NCBI RefSeq assembly: GCF_964204645.1 | Contig: NC_134028.1 | Location: 1,488,001 to 1,552,000, forward strand | DNA from: Tubulanus polymorphus | Taxonomy: Eukaryota > Nemertea > Palaeonemertea > Tubulaniformes > Tubulanidae | Length of the DNA stretch: 64,000 nucleotides | Direction of reading: 5' to 3' | Shown here: positions 1 to 10,898 of the stretch, piece by piece | Position numbering within the stretch: the first letter of the stretch is position 1 | Layout: every line of letters starts with the position of its first letter | Notes under the pieces: generated by a model | The model's input: only the letters and a program-made list of their open reading frames with translations | Told to the model about the DNA's origin: nothing | Databases searched by the model: none | Position numbers and translations under genes: made by a program

Positions 1-121
1 CAAATACGTACAACATGGACAAAAACTGTTTGATTTCAAATTCCCTGACTTTTCCCTGATTTTTAGATTTTTTATAAAATTCCTCAACTATTCCCTGTTT
101 TCAGGTAAATGGCCACCCTGC
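1..121. repeat. probable end of a dispersed DNA element
   Basis: The first 120 bases contain a repeated TTCCCTGA/TTCCCTG motif and, read on the minus strand, begin with CAGGGTGGCCATTTACC. Repeats built on TTCCCTGACTTTTCCCTGA that end in GGCCACCCTG occur widely in invertebrate genomes; I recognise the pattern but not a named family. It lies in an intron, or just past an exon, of the MPRIP-like gene. Only one end is visible. Confidence 0.35.
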
Positions 122-151
122 TTGTAGAATGTAGTGAACAATGAATGTTAC

Positions 152-895
152 CTTTGATTTATTAGTAAATGCAGCGATTGACCCGGAGTCGACGGAGAAA
201 CTGCGAATACCTCTGTTTTTCTCAGTAGTTCGACTCTTGTCTGATGCGTCTGCGCTCCTCACACGACTGTGACGATCGCTATTTGAACGTTTCATTCCTG
301 TCAAATTCTCTAAATTCGCGATCTTCGAAAATCCGAAACGCGTTTGCACGACGATGTCGTTGTCGCTACTGGCAACGACGGAATTCCCCGCCGAGGAACG
401 CGTCATCGGTAACGAACTGAATCGACCTCGCGAGTCACGACGCGTCGTCGCGTCAACCGCGTCCAGTCCGTCGTCCCATGATTTACGGATATCCGACGGT
501 ACCGAGCTGACCGATTCCCCGCCATCCGTCCGTAAATCAGTAAAACTATTACTCTTACGTAAAGAATCCTGATATCCGCTGTCACTTTTATGTTTTAAAC
601 TGCGTACGTTACGATAAGAAGTCGGTGTTGATGATTTTGCGGTACTTTTCATCGGGGACTGAGATTCGGACTCGCGCGATGATCCCGATTGTTGCGTATA
701 TCCGACACCGGAATCACTGTTCAGTTTACGTCTCGTAGTGATATTACTTTTATCCTGCGTAGAATGATTATTAGTGATCGCAGTTTGTATATGGTTTGTG
801 TGACAGCTGTCTAACCCTGTCTGATGACTGTCTAATCCTGTCTCGCTGATATTCCTAGTTTTAGGCGTAATAACCGATCGTGTAGATAAAGCACC
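152..895 (-). CDS. MPRIP-like exon 6: Ser/Thr-rich linker
   Basis: A 744-bp exon of 248 codons with acceptor TTTCTAG at its start and donor GTAACATT after AAATCAAAG. The product is low-complexity, rich in Ser, Thr, Arg and Asp, with no folded domain visible, as in the linker that follows the first PH domain in MPRIP. Several R-x-x-S motifs could be phosphorylation sites (inference). The gene continues to the left of the window. Confidence 0.8.
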
Positions 896-3800
896 CTAGA
901 AATAAACGCACAATAAATACATAGGAAAATATGCTGTGATATTTCTCTAGCCCTACGTTAGCTCACAACAATGTCTGACATTTATTCTGATGATTTATGA
1001 ATTAGTCTTAGTGTTTGGTTGACTATAAATATATCTCATTGAATGAAGATAATAAACTGTGAACGGACGAGAAGCTACCGGTAACTGTCACCTATTTAAA
1101 ATGGTTTTTCCAAAAAAAAATGTCTTCAAGGAAACAGAGTGAAACCCGGGTCACTGGAATGAGTGTTGTTTCAGTCGCATTTGGAACACGTTTGTAGGTA
1201 AAATCGCTTGTAGGTAAAACCTGGATACTTACGGTAGATTCCGATCTCTGAACCGGTGTAGCCGGAAGAGTCCGTTTACGCTTTGTAGCGTTACTGCGAG
1301 GATACATGATCAGTACGTCGTACCACCTAAAAACATCAATTTAAAAAAAAATTTCAGATTCTACTCGTTGATGAAACACTCTGAATTATAAAAATCCCCG
1401 ACTAAGAATGAAAAATAATGTCTGAAAAGTTTATTTGAGCAAGGATTGTATTCCTGAACATGACATAGTAGGATATAGTTAAATACACTACATTAGCAAC
1501 ACTACAATACACTAGCTCAAGGAAACATTTCAAACTTTCCATTTTTACTGTGCAATTTCTATATGATATTATATACATTTTGGACTATGTAACTGTAGGG
1601 GACTGTAGGTCTGGGTCCTTATGTCACTGTAGCATAGATTACGGTATATAATACCAGCATGTCTCAGATTGTCTAGAGTCAGGTTGGATAATTAGACGTA
1701 TTCTATTAATGACACGCTGAGTTTCGCGTATGCAATCATTAATTCATATTACGGGTCACAATCTATTTACTCATTAATACAAGATAAGTCGTATTTGATA
1801 TGAAAGTGAATTTGACAACAGAATGGATCGAGTTCTAATCTTATAACTCTTAGTAAATATATTAAATTAGTGCTAGTGAACTGATACACACTGGTATTCT
1901 TATACAGACTATCGGTACGTCAGAGTGACTGATTAGTGAAAGTGGGTTTCGATTCTTAGAAGCTTACTGGTAATTTGTAATTACCTCAGGGATTTACGCA
2001 TTAAACTGATGAGTAGAATGTGAAATAAATCATTGAACCGCGGAGATAAATGTACTATACTTAATACAACTACTGTCAACGACTCATGGTTCGAAAACCG
2101 ATATCCATTAACCGGAAAATCTGTATGAAACTACGCTCTGGGGTTCATTGTTCCACTCGACCCCGGGACAGTTAATACACAGTCATCAAGTCCAAAAGTG
2201 GTCTAAATTCTTTTAAACTAGTCTCAAGTTGTTAAATTGACTATAGTTCTAAGTTGTAAGGTCTAAGACTGGACTTAAATCTAAGCTATAGCTGTGGAGC
2301 CTATCCCTGCAGTTTTAATCTATTATTCCAGTGGTTTATTTTTACCTGTTTATTTCCTCTTTACAACTTGCTTTGATGTAATCAGTTTTTTGAGGTAAAA
2401 CGATCGCTATTGAGAATTGATGTCCACTGATCTCTTCGGCGTCAAATACATCATCACAAACATTCATATCCAGTACACCTTGAGGTACAGTACCGACCTA
2501 CACGAGAAAACAATATATATCATACCTCGCGGCACGGTCACCGTGTCGGGGGCTCAGTCTCTTTACTTCCTAGTTTTATAAACTCCACTTAATTCAAAAC
2601 TGATTTACTCATATATTTACCTAATTAGCTGACCTATTTAGTCTTTACATCCCAAAAGTTTATAAAACCAAAATTCATAGGAATTTCCATCTTCCTTTTT
2701 TTAGTAAGTACATTCCAATTTTAGCTAAATATTTGATCATAGTTGATGATTTAACAATTTATTCTGAGCAGTTTTGAAGATTTGACTAAACTTCATCATC
2801 ATAGAAACAAATGATGAAGTTTACTAAAATCTTCGAAACTGTCAGAATAAACAGTTAAATCATCAATTGTGGTTTCTGCTCATTAACTCTTGAAATATTG
2901 AGATTAATATCAGTCTTTACGAGTCAAAAAACATCATCTATTTCATTCAAGTTATTTGTAACGCAGACCCGCTACGTGATATTTATACATTTAGTGATAT
3001 TTGTTGATGGTAAGCTCAGAATTTATCACATCGAAAGGGTTTTAACTACCATATGAGACCTTTCAGAATCACATTTATTTAAATCCGTTCGACAAAATTG
3101 TGACTATGAATTTTTTTCGAGGCACCTCGTCTGGGTAAAATCTACAATATGTCACAGAACGATGGAAACAGGTGCAACATCTACTTTTACCAACACCAAT
3201 CAATACATAATAGTATATATATATAGATAATATATATATACATGAGTGTATGTCACAGATAAAGGTTTTCAATAACAGAATGAGCTACAGTTTATATCTC
3301 GATATATATGATTTAATGCTATTACCAGTGAGAGGGGAGAGGGAGTGAGAGGGAGAGAGAGGGGAGTGAGACTGTTGGGATAGGGAATAATAATCACTGT
3401 AGCAAATTCAGTCCACTTAGAAACATAAGCAGCGATTACACGAGTGTTTTTGGGAATCATATCATACCTATAAACCTATAGACTTTGTAAACACTTTTAC
3501 AATTTAAATCTACATAAACATATCTTGCACTCATTGACATGCGCCGTGGTGTACACAGTACGGCTGGGTGGGCAGGTGGACGACGGGCTGGGTGGGCAGG
3601 TGGACGACAGGCTGGGTGGGCAGGTGGACGACGGGCCGCGTGGGTTTCAAACTGTTAATTACACAATGATTCAAGCGTTACTTAAAATATAGTTTTACAA
3701 CAACTAAACAGTTCTGAGAAAACTTGTAAATTCTAGCATTAAGCATCGAAGGTTCAGCTGAATCATTGTCTATCCCATTCATTCCTGATGAAGAAGGAGG

Positions 3801-6800
3801 CAGTTTTTATCCCGGCCTCCCTCACGGCTATACAGATATCTGAAGAATCCTCGACTATCTCAAAATGTTTATAAATAACCTTCAAACAGATAAAGCTGTC
3901 TTTATTACGAGTGAGAGTGTGTACATGTATTCTGATCTTTACAATGAACGCGCAGGGTTTTTTTTAAATCATATAATGATAGATTCACGACAAAGCGCGA
4001 TGAATCAGAGACAGAAATCATTGAACAATGAAACGATAAGAACATCAGCAGCAGCAGACGCTATCACCTCACAATACAATCACACAATCACGTCACTGCA
4101 GTTTCTTCATGTGCGAAAGAGATTTTCTTTTACTTTAACCCTCTAAATACCAGCGATATCCAAAACCTTATCATTGACGCTGGTGGGGTGGGGAGGAGGG
4201 GGGTCAAATACTTACATTTTCATCGACGGAATAACTTAATTCACCATCATCGTACAACACAAAGAAACGTCTCTGCCATCTCTGAAAATAACAAGGCATT
4301 ATTTATCTCTGAAATTAAGGAATTACATTTATTCAACCGTCCTTACATAACAGGAAAAACACCAAACATATACGCAAAGAAATTCTGACTTGTTTTCTGA
4401 TGTGACTCTTAAAAAATGACGTTCTAGGTCTAAATGTTCTTCTTCAGGGTAAACTAAGTTTAGAGGAATTCAATCTTGAAGTAATTTCAACAAAATCTTA
4501 TATTTATATTTATATAAAAGTTGAAAAATTTATATAATTCAATTCATCTAATCTATTCAAAGTCCGGTGTAAATAACATAAGCTGATTAATAATAAATTT
4601 CTCGTAAAGATCTGTGTGAACTTTATTCGAAATAATCTAATTCATAAAACAAGTCAACGCTATATTGTAATTACACGCGTTACTCAGTGAAGCGAGTTTA
4701 AATTCGTCAATCAGGACAACAGCGTTTTAAATCTCTACCTCAGACAACGCTCAGAATAAATCATCCTATAAAGTCTAACTCACCTTAATTAAAAGATTAA
4801 ATCATATTATGAGATATTCAAAATATAGACAGACCTCAGTCACTGAACTAAAGCCTTAATTTCATAATACTTCTCCAGCACTTCATATACATAAAATATG
4901 AGAAGGATTTTACAGCGAGTTTCTGTGAAAATATATTTGTACAACGCGTTCAAGCAAGCATGGAATTTTCAATAGAAACGATAATAGACTGTGAATAAAC
5001 GTAATATCTGTGAAATTGTTCAAGTCTCATAACAATAATGTGTTAAGTTCATGTAGACTTGCTGATATATAATAAATAATAGATCAATAGCTATTTACAG
5101 TTAGACAGATACTAGACATGAACAGAGTGACAGTGACATAAAAAAAACCAATAAAAATTTCATTTCTAAAACTTTTTAAGCAGAATTATCCTATGAAGAT
5201 ACAAATATCTATAAATAGATGAAATGAATTCATAATTTTGGATGAGGGCAGTAGACAGGCTATAGGGATGAACCCAAATTATGTCCCGGCAACAAAATCT
5301 GATATTTCAATGTCAGGACTTGCTACCAGATACCTATATAATAATTAGCAATGGTTAAGTACATTCGACCTATTTAAAAAGGGTCTTGTTTGAGAGAATC
5401 ATTGTCAGTAGCTGTGGCCCGGAAAATTACATTACTGGCAAATTGACAGAAAAACTAAACAATGTCGACAGATAAAACAACAATTTAGGCCTAACATCTG
5501 AATAACATGACAGCCAGAACAAGATTACAATCATCCCTGATTTCACTAAATCTTTCTGTCATAATTGTATAAATCATTGAAAATACTAAATTGCAATCAT
5601 TCATTTATATCGTTGTAGTCTAGACCCGAGTGGTTTTCAGCGACAAATAAAAACTAGACAACGTGCTGGGAGTGTTGAGTAGATTGAAAAATTCAATTCG
5701 AGCTTTTGAAATAAGTTTATAACGTGTTTGCGGTTTTCATACAGGATTGCTGTTGAATTTATACGAACAACGCAAAAAAATCTGAATGGAATTTTATAGG
5801 AAAGGAACGAACGAGGCGCTGACTAAGATAAAGAGTTTCATTCATATATTAAAACTGTAGTAAAATAGCGAAATTCCGTTTTTAAAACGTGACACACATT
5901 AGTCTACAGTACTGTAAGGGTCATGTCATGTCACTGCTAGTATTTCTATGAAACTCCATGAGGTGACACAAAGCCTAGAATACAATAACCACGTACCACC
6001 ACATTCTCAAACAGTCACAACTTACACTATTACCGACATAGAATGATAATTAATTTTTTCTGAGAATATAATCAGGGAAACTCAGAAAACACAGAAAATT
6101 ACAACCACTAATGGTAATCTAGACAGCCACAATATATAATGGCTGATCTGGTAAACCAATAATTTAGTTTTTTTTCTCAGAATAGAAACTTCCAAAAAAT
6201 GAAACTATTAGAGCAATTTGAAGTGTTTGTCTTTCCCGGAACGAATCTGTAATAGCTACGCGTCGAAGTTGTGAGAAAGCCTTAATTTCTTATCACATAA
6301 ACCTGTTCAATCTTCACACCAAAAACACGCCAAATAGAAACACGCAATTCATTCACAATTTATTCGTGCAAATCAAAATCATCGCAGCTGACGACAATAT
6401 AAATCAAAAGTCGAACATTGAAAACGATGTCAAAGAAATAATAAAATCACCAGATCATTAATTTGAGGAGGGCAAATATAATTTTAAACGGGTCATCGCT
6501 TAATTCAAAACTCGATGGGAAAATAAAAAAGAATATATATAGGTCATAAACATAAAAGGACAATCGTAATGTGAAGTTTTACGGGGTAGGTTAATTATTT
6601 TACTGGAAAATAGCCCGTAATTCCAGTTTTCATATAGTTGATATATTCAGGTATTTTATATGTCGACGCGTGATTCTGTCGACACATACTTGAAATTTGA
6701 CATTTCTTCACATAATTACAAGACTTTTAACAAATACAAGTTACATGAGAACAAATACTGAATAGACAGCACCACGTCAGAGAGGGAGGGAGGGGGAAAG

Positions 6801-8101
6801 GGGGAGGGGAGGGGGAAAGGGGGAGGGGATGGGGAAAGGGGAGGGGGAGGGAGAGGGGATGGGGAAAGGGGAGGGGGAGGGAGAGGGGAGGGGGATGGGG
6901 AGATGGAGAGGGAGAGGGAGAGGGGGAGGGGGAGGGGGAGGGGGAGGGGGAGGGGGAGGGGGAGGGGGAGGGGAGGGGGAGGGGAGGGGAGGGGGAGGGG
7001 AGGGGGAGGGGGAGGGGAGGGGGAGGGGGAGGGGGAGAGAGAGAGAGTTTAAAAATTCCACTCATATTCGAGTCCCTCAGCTTTAAATGATTGTATTCTA
7101 ATCACAGAAGGAACTAATTTGTGTTCGGTTCGTGTCGGAATTCTTGAATTCATTAATATGATAAAATGAGTGTTCCGTATATAAGCTTCATCTAAACAGT
7201 GAATATATTTGAATGAGTAATTTTGCACCAGGGACCTAGAATTAAATTTGTCGTTATCGTAGCTTTAGTAACGTTCCCAGGGACCGGGGATTAAACTTAA
7301 CCCTACTCGGCCTATGAAACAGGTTCAGCGTTCAAATCCCTTGATACTTATCGATAAGATATCAAACGTAGACAGAAATCTATACGTCATCTAGACAAGG
7401 CTATACTCAATTTACTTAATCAATTCCTAATCTTGTTTTAAGTACATTTCGTAATAATTTATACAGAAAATAAAGTCAGCCTCAATAGAATATAATACGA
7501 AGATTGCTGAACTCAGTTACAAGTCATATTGAATAACTATTTACCTACGATATTGGTTTTGTGTATTCAGATAATACGTTAAGTGACTGATTTTTAAATT
7601 CTTCTTGCTGAAGAGATAAAGTTTTGTTATTCTAACAACTAACTGTAAAACTCACCCGTGCACTGATATCTGGAGCTATGAACAAATATCCACATTTTGT
7701 CACTTTTCGTGCAGCCTGCAAAATTAAGCCAAATCATAATTTCAGCAATCTAATTGATTAAATTAATCACAGCATCATAGTTTTAGTCAAAAATTCATTT
7801 TAAGTCTTTACGAATCTAAGCTACAGTTAATGCTGGGTTAAAGAACACGTAAGCTTTTCAAACCTTCAACTTTCCACATCTACAACTTTCTTATAGCAGT
7901 TTGTAAAGATTAGTTTTGCTTTGATTTAAATTTAAGAATTATGGACATTCTTAATGAAGTTGAATATTTGATTGAAATAGTTACCTTGGCACATTCCAGT
8001 GCAGCGGCGCTATGTTCATGTTTTGATCGGAAACAAACCCCGCACTTATTCTTGTTGAAAATATTGGCGTCGAATTTCTTACAATTTGCGACGAAAGCCA
8101 T
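152..8101 (-). CDS. MPRIP: MPRIP/outspread-like protein, 5' part (partial)
   Basis: Six exons join in frame on the minus strand: 7985..8101, 7656..7715, 4216..4281, 2346..2497, 1233..1326 and 152..895, giving 411 codons; the 3' part lies beyond the left edge. The product opens with a Cys-rich segment ([13 protein letters not shown]) followed directly by a PH domain ([17 protein letters not shown], then [14 protein letters not shown], ending [10 protein letters not shown]). This order and these motifs are those of vertebrate MPRIP (p116Rip/M-RIP) and insect outspread, cytoplasmic proteins that bind F-actin and link RhoA/ROCK signalling to myosin phosphatase. The expected second PH domain and coiled coil would be outside the window. 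The ATG at 8101 is chosen because it opens the conserved N-terminus. All introns are GT-AG with matching phases. The family call is from motif memory. Confidence 0.88.
1233..7715 (-). CDS. MPRIP-like exons 2-5: first PH domain
   Basis: Four exons, 7656..7715, 4216..4281, 2346..2497 and 1233..1326, encode one PH domain of about 110 residues. The first carries the beta-1 strand ([11 protein letters not shown]), the second beta-2/3 ([12 protein letters not shown]), the third beta-4 to beta-7 ([17 protein letters not shown]) and the fourth the C-terminal helix with its Trp ([10 protein letters not shown]). PH domains bind phosphoinositides or protein partners. Exon phases 0, 0, 2 are consistent from one exon to the next. 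Confidence 0.85.
2743..2866. repeat. imperfect inverted repeat, MITE-like
   Basis: Two arms of about 55 bases face each other: the left arm begins TTGATGATTTAACAATTTAT and the right arm ends with the near reverse complement (AAACAGTTAAATCATCAA). They can fold into a long hairpin with a short loop around 2800. This suggests a small non-autonomous DNA element or a folded remnant; no clear target-site duplication is seen. Confidence 0.55.
3562..3640. repeat. 24-bp minisatellite, three full copies plus part
   Basis: The unit GGCTGGGTGGGCAGGTGGAC plus GACG repeats at 3562, 3586 and 3610 with a single change, followed by a partial fourth copy. It lies inside an intron of the MPRIP-like gene and is GC-rich compared with its surroundings. 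Confidence 0.85.
4282..7655 (-). other. large MPRIP-like intron
   Basis: This 3.4-kb interval separates the first two PH-domain exons. Its only notable content is the purine-rich tract at 6780-7047. I found no exon-like segment with splice signals in it, and the frames of the flanking exons join directly without one. Confidence 0.6.
6780..7047. repeat. polypurine GGGGGA microsatellite
   Basis: About 270 bases of almost pure G and A on the plus strand, mostly GGGGGA or GGGGA units, ending in a short GA run. The transcribed strand of the surrounding gene is this G-rich one, so the RNA would be C/U-rich. Long G-runs of this kind can form quadruplexes or triplex DNA. The Pro/Ser- and Gly-rich open frames over it are artefacts of low complexity. 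Confidence 0.95.
7985..8101 (-). CDS. MPRIP-like exon 1: start codon and Cys-rich N-terminus
   Basis: 39 codons from MAFVANC to ECAK, followed by a GTAACT donor. The segment holds Cys residues in a CxxC arrangement (KCGVCF) plus His residues downstream (SKHEH), a small zinc-ribbon-like motif also found at the start of vertebrate MPRIP (NIFNKSKCQNCF). Phase 0 at its 3' end matches the next exon. Confidence 0.85.
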
Positions 8102-9634
8102 GTTTCGATATTAATAGCGGCTTTCAGGAAAACGGACTCCGATAATGCAGTTAAAACGCGCAGTGGAAACCGGTATTCATGACGAGGAATATCAGAATTG
8201 TCAAATCATCCTTCGTGAAGACGAAAACCCGGAAATGAAATAAAATTCAACTTTTAAACGTTGATTTCTCGTGTTTCGATGTCTAATTATCGCGTACACT
8301 TTCATTTCTAGACGAAATATTAGTGAAACTGAACGTCGCAGTTCATTCTGTGTAGATATATCCTCTTAGTCAGTCGAAAAGTAACTTTAAACGCGGAACG
8401 CCGCACGAAAACAACGAAACACGGCCGTCGGTTTTGTTTACATTAAGTAGGTCAATTTAGCTCGTATAGATGGCGGCACCTGACGGTCATAGATAGATAA
8501 ATAGTTTTTTTCGCGGGGCTTCGTCAATCGCCATTCGCTAATCGCTAATCGGTTTTCGTCATTCGCTAATCGTCACTTATGCTTCGCACATGCGCATATA
8601 CACCGATACACCGGTAGATTGGTTACCGGTCTCTCTTCCAGGCAACCAGTCTATCCGGCGCCAAGCGGCAATTCGCAAAAGAAAAAAACTAAAGCAATAT
8701 TTCAGAAAAGAGCGATTTTACCAATGAAATGAATTGTCCCTGAGGAAAGACTGGTCAATTCTGCGCCCGAGGTGTATTTGAGTGCAAAGTAACCACGAAA
8801 ATTATTTTCGTCGCCCACGCCACCGGTCTTTCTCAGTCCCGTACCCTGCAATACACAGCTGACCCTTTAAGTACAAGTTGTCCTCAGCTGCTAACGGATC
8901 GGCAAGGTCCAAGAGAATTAGGCAAGGTTCATATATTCATACTTACACTGCAGTGAGTGCCTGATATTGCCGGGGTGGCTGCATGATTCAGTACGCCATC
9001 AAAACACCGCCACCGTCTGCATCATTTCCGGCAGGAACTGATTACAAATCTTATTGCAGCTTACAAGCATAACAAGGCATCATTACTCAGTAGGCCTACC
9101 ACCATAGTATCTTCGAAATCACAGTGTAATTTCCACATCTTGAAACTAATCCTCTCTCCGAACCCAAAGCAATTACAAAAACTAACGACATGTAAAATAA
9201 TGATGAAACGTTTATCTAAAAACAGGATTACACACCGTCCTTTATCACATCATATCTTATCACAGAAAACATATACATTTGTTTGTACAAGACAAGTACT
9301 CCGATTTTCGTAAATTCATGTTTGTCTGTGCAGTTCTACTATTTTCGAGCAAATTATGAATTACATGAAGATGCGTGCATGACTAAATCATTGAGAACAC
9401 AAACGGAATGAATATGAACAAAGCATTTTAAAAATAGAAGTATAAAAGCTACTGACTAAAAGTGACGGAATATAAATTCAAAGAATTTCATACGCGCAGA
9501 AATTGATATTCTGACACGTTCGCTCAAGAAGCAATTGTTACATAGAAGAAAAATATATGTATGAAGGCTATAAATGAATTTCGTTGTATCGAAATCAATC
9601 GAAACAATATTTTCAGTTTCGGACGGCGATGTAT
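8102..9634. other. intergenic: 5' side of MPRIP-like gene, 3' side of mucin gene
   Basis: Both flanking genes are on the minus strand. The part nearest 8101 presumably holds the MPRIP-like promoter and 5' UTR; a short repeated CGCTAATC motif lies near 8533-8570. I found no AATAAA on the minus strand within 600 bases after the mucin stop codon, so its polyadenylation site is not located. No gene is recognised. Confidence 0.5.
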
Positions 9635-10898
9635 TTAATCTCCCTCCGCCACTTGTGGAAGTCGAGCGAGTAGATTTTTCGAGTAAAGACCGAACTGAGA
9701 ATCGTCACTCGGTTCTTCATCGTGACGAGTCAACGAAGTTCGTCTCGAATGGCTGCTACCTTCGAACAATGTCAGTTGACTGACGCTCGCGATGCTATCT
9801 CTTTCTCGTGAAGGGAAATTATGTATAACAGTTCCAGTATTTTCATGTATTTCGTCCTCTGGTTTCACTTTTTTCGCCGATTTCTTTTTACATTTCACGA
9901 CCAAAATAACGATAGCGACAATAAGCAAAACACCTCCACATCCGGCGCAAACAGCTATTATAACAGTCTGTGTAGAATCTACATCTACAAATGATGGTAA
10001 ATAGATTTTATTCATTTTATTGATTCAAATGAGAATTCCGTTTCAAAATATCAAGATAATTGAGTGGAACCGTAGTTTGAAATGGAAAGGTAAATGAGTG
10101 GAAAAGAGAGAAGATACACGTAGAATTAGGGAGGGAGATGTTAGACAGATAACACATACCTTGGCCATTTTCGCAATGAGGCCCTTGGAATCCAGACAAA
10201 CAACTGCAACAGAACGTATGATATTAAATAATTCAGTAACTTGATTAGATTTTATTAAAAATCCTTCGATGTTTGCTATGAATATTTACCGGCATGTGTA
10301 TCCGCCTGCATTATCTAATATACATTCACCTCCATTCAAGCACTTCCAATTAGCACACGGGTCTTAAAAATAAAGTACAACACGTTATTTGAATTGCGAA
10401 GAGAAAGTAAAATTCGGGTATTCGCATTATTTTAAGGATTATGACAATGGGAGTTATTTTGTTCGTTACCGTTTTTACATTCTGTAGTGTTCGGATTCGG
10501 ACTCGTAAAACCGGTCTCACAGGTACATTGATAACTACCGGGTGTATTCTTACATACGCTACGTGGTAATTTACACCAGTTCAGGCATTCGTCAATATCT
10601 GAAATAAATATGATAATAATTTGACGTTGAAATAAATGCTTGACTCTTGCCAGGAGACGAAGTTAGACGGAATTTAACCAATCTATGTTGCCGGATCATA
10701 TGAATCAAAATCTTCATTAATTTTTATCGTAATGACAAAAGATACCTTGACATTGTGGAATTGTAGTGTTGTCAACTGTTTTATTGGTAACTGTGTCATA
10801 CCCGGGGAGACAGACGCATTCATAAGCCCCGTTAGTGTTTTTACACATTGTATCTGCTGAACAGTGGAACGTACTCGGCGAGCCACATTCATTGAAAT
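9635..10898 (-). CDS. mucin: last EGF domains, transmembrane helix and cytoplasmic tail
   Basis: Exons 10746..10898 ([13 protein letters not shown]), 10470..10598 (DIDECLNWC), 10290..10362 with 10160..10203 ([14 protein letters not shown], then GFQGPHCEN) encode three EGF domains. The last exon, 9635..9984, has a hydrophobic helix ([20 protein letters not shown], then ILVV) followed by a basic stop-transfer stretch ([11 protein letters not shown]) and a tail of about 80 residues rich in Ser, Arg and acidic residues, ending VAEGD. The tail holds R-x-S/T sites but no signalling motif that I recognise. Confidence 0.87.

Larger units (their letters stand above)
1327..4215 (-). other. MPRIP-like introns 3 and 4
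   Basis: Introns 1327..2345 and 2498..4215 on either side of the 2346..2497 exon. Apart from the inverted repeat at 2743-2866, a GA-rich patch near 3332-3367 and the 24-bp minisatellite at 3562, I see nothing coding or structured. Short open frames here lack splice context and known motifs. Confidence 0.6.

Noticed and set aside
6727-7086. Pro/Ser-rich and Gly-rich open frames of 85-112 codons on both strands
   Set aside because: They are translations of a GGGGGA microsatellite inside an intron, with no splice support and no homology.
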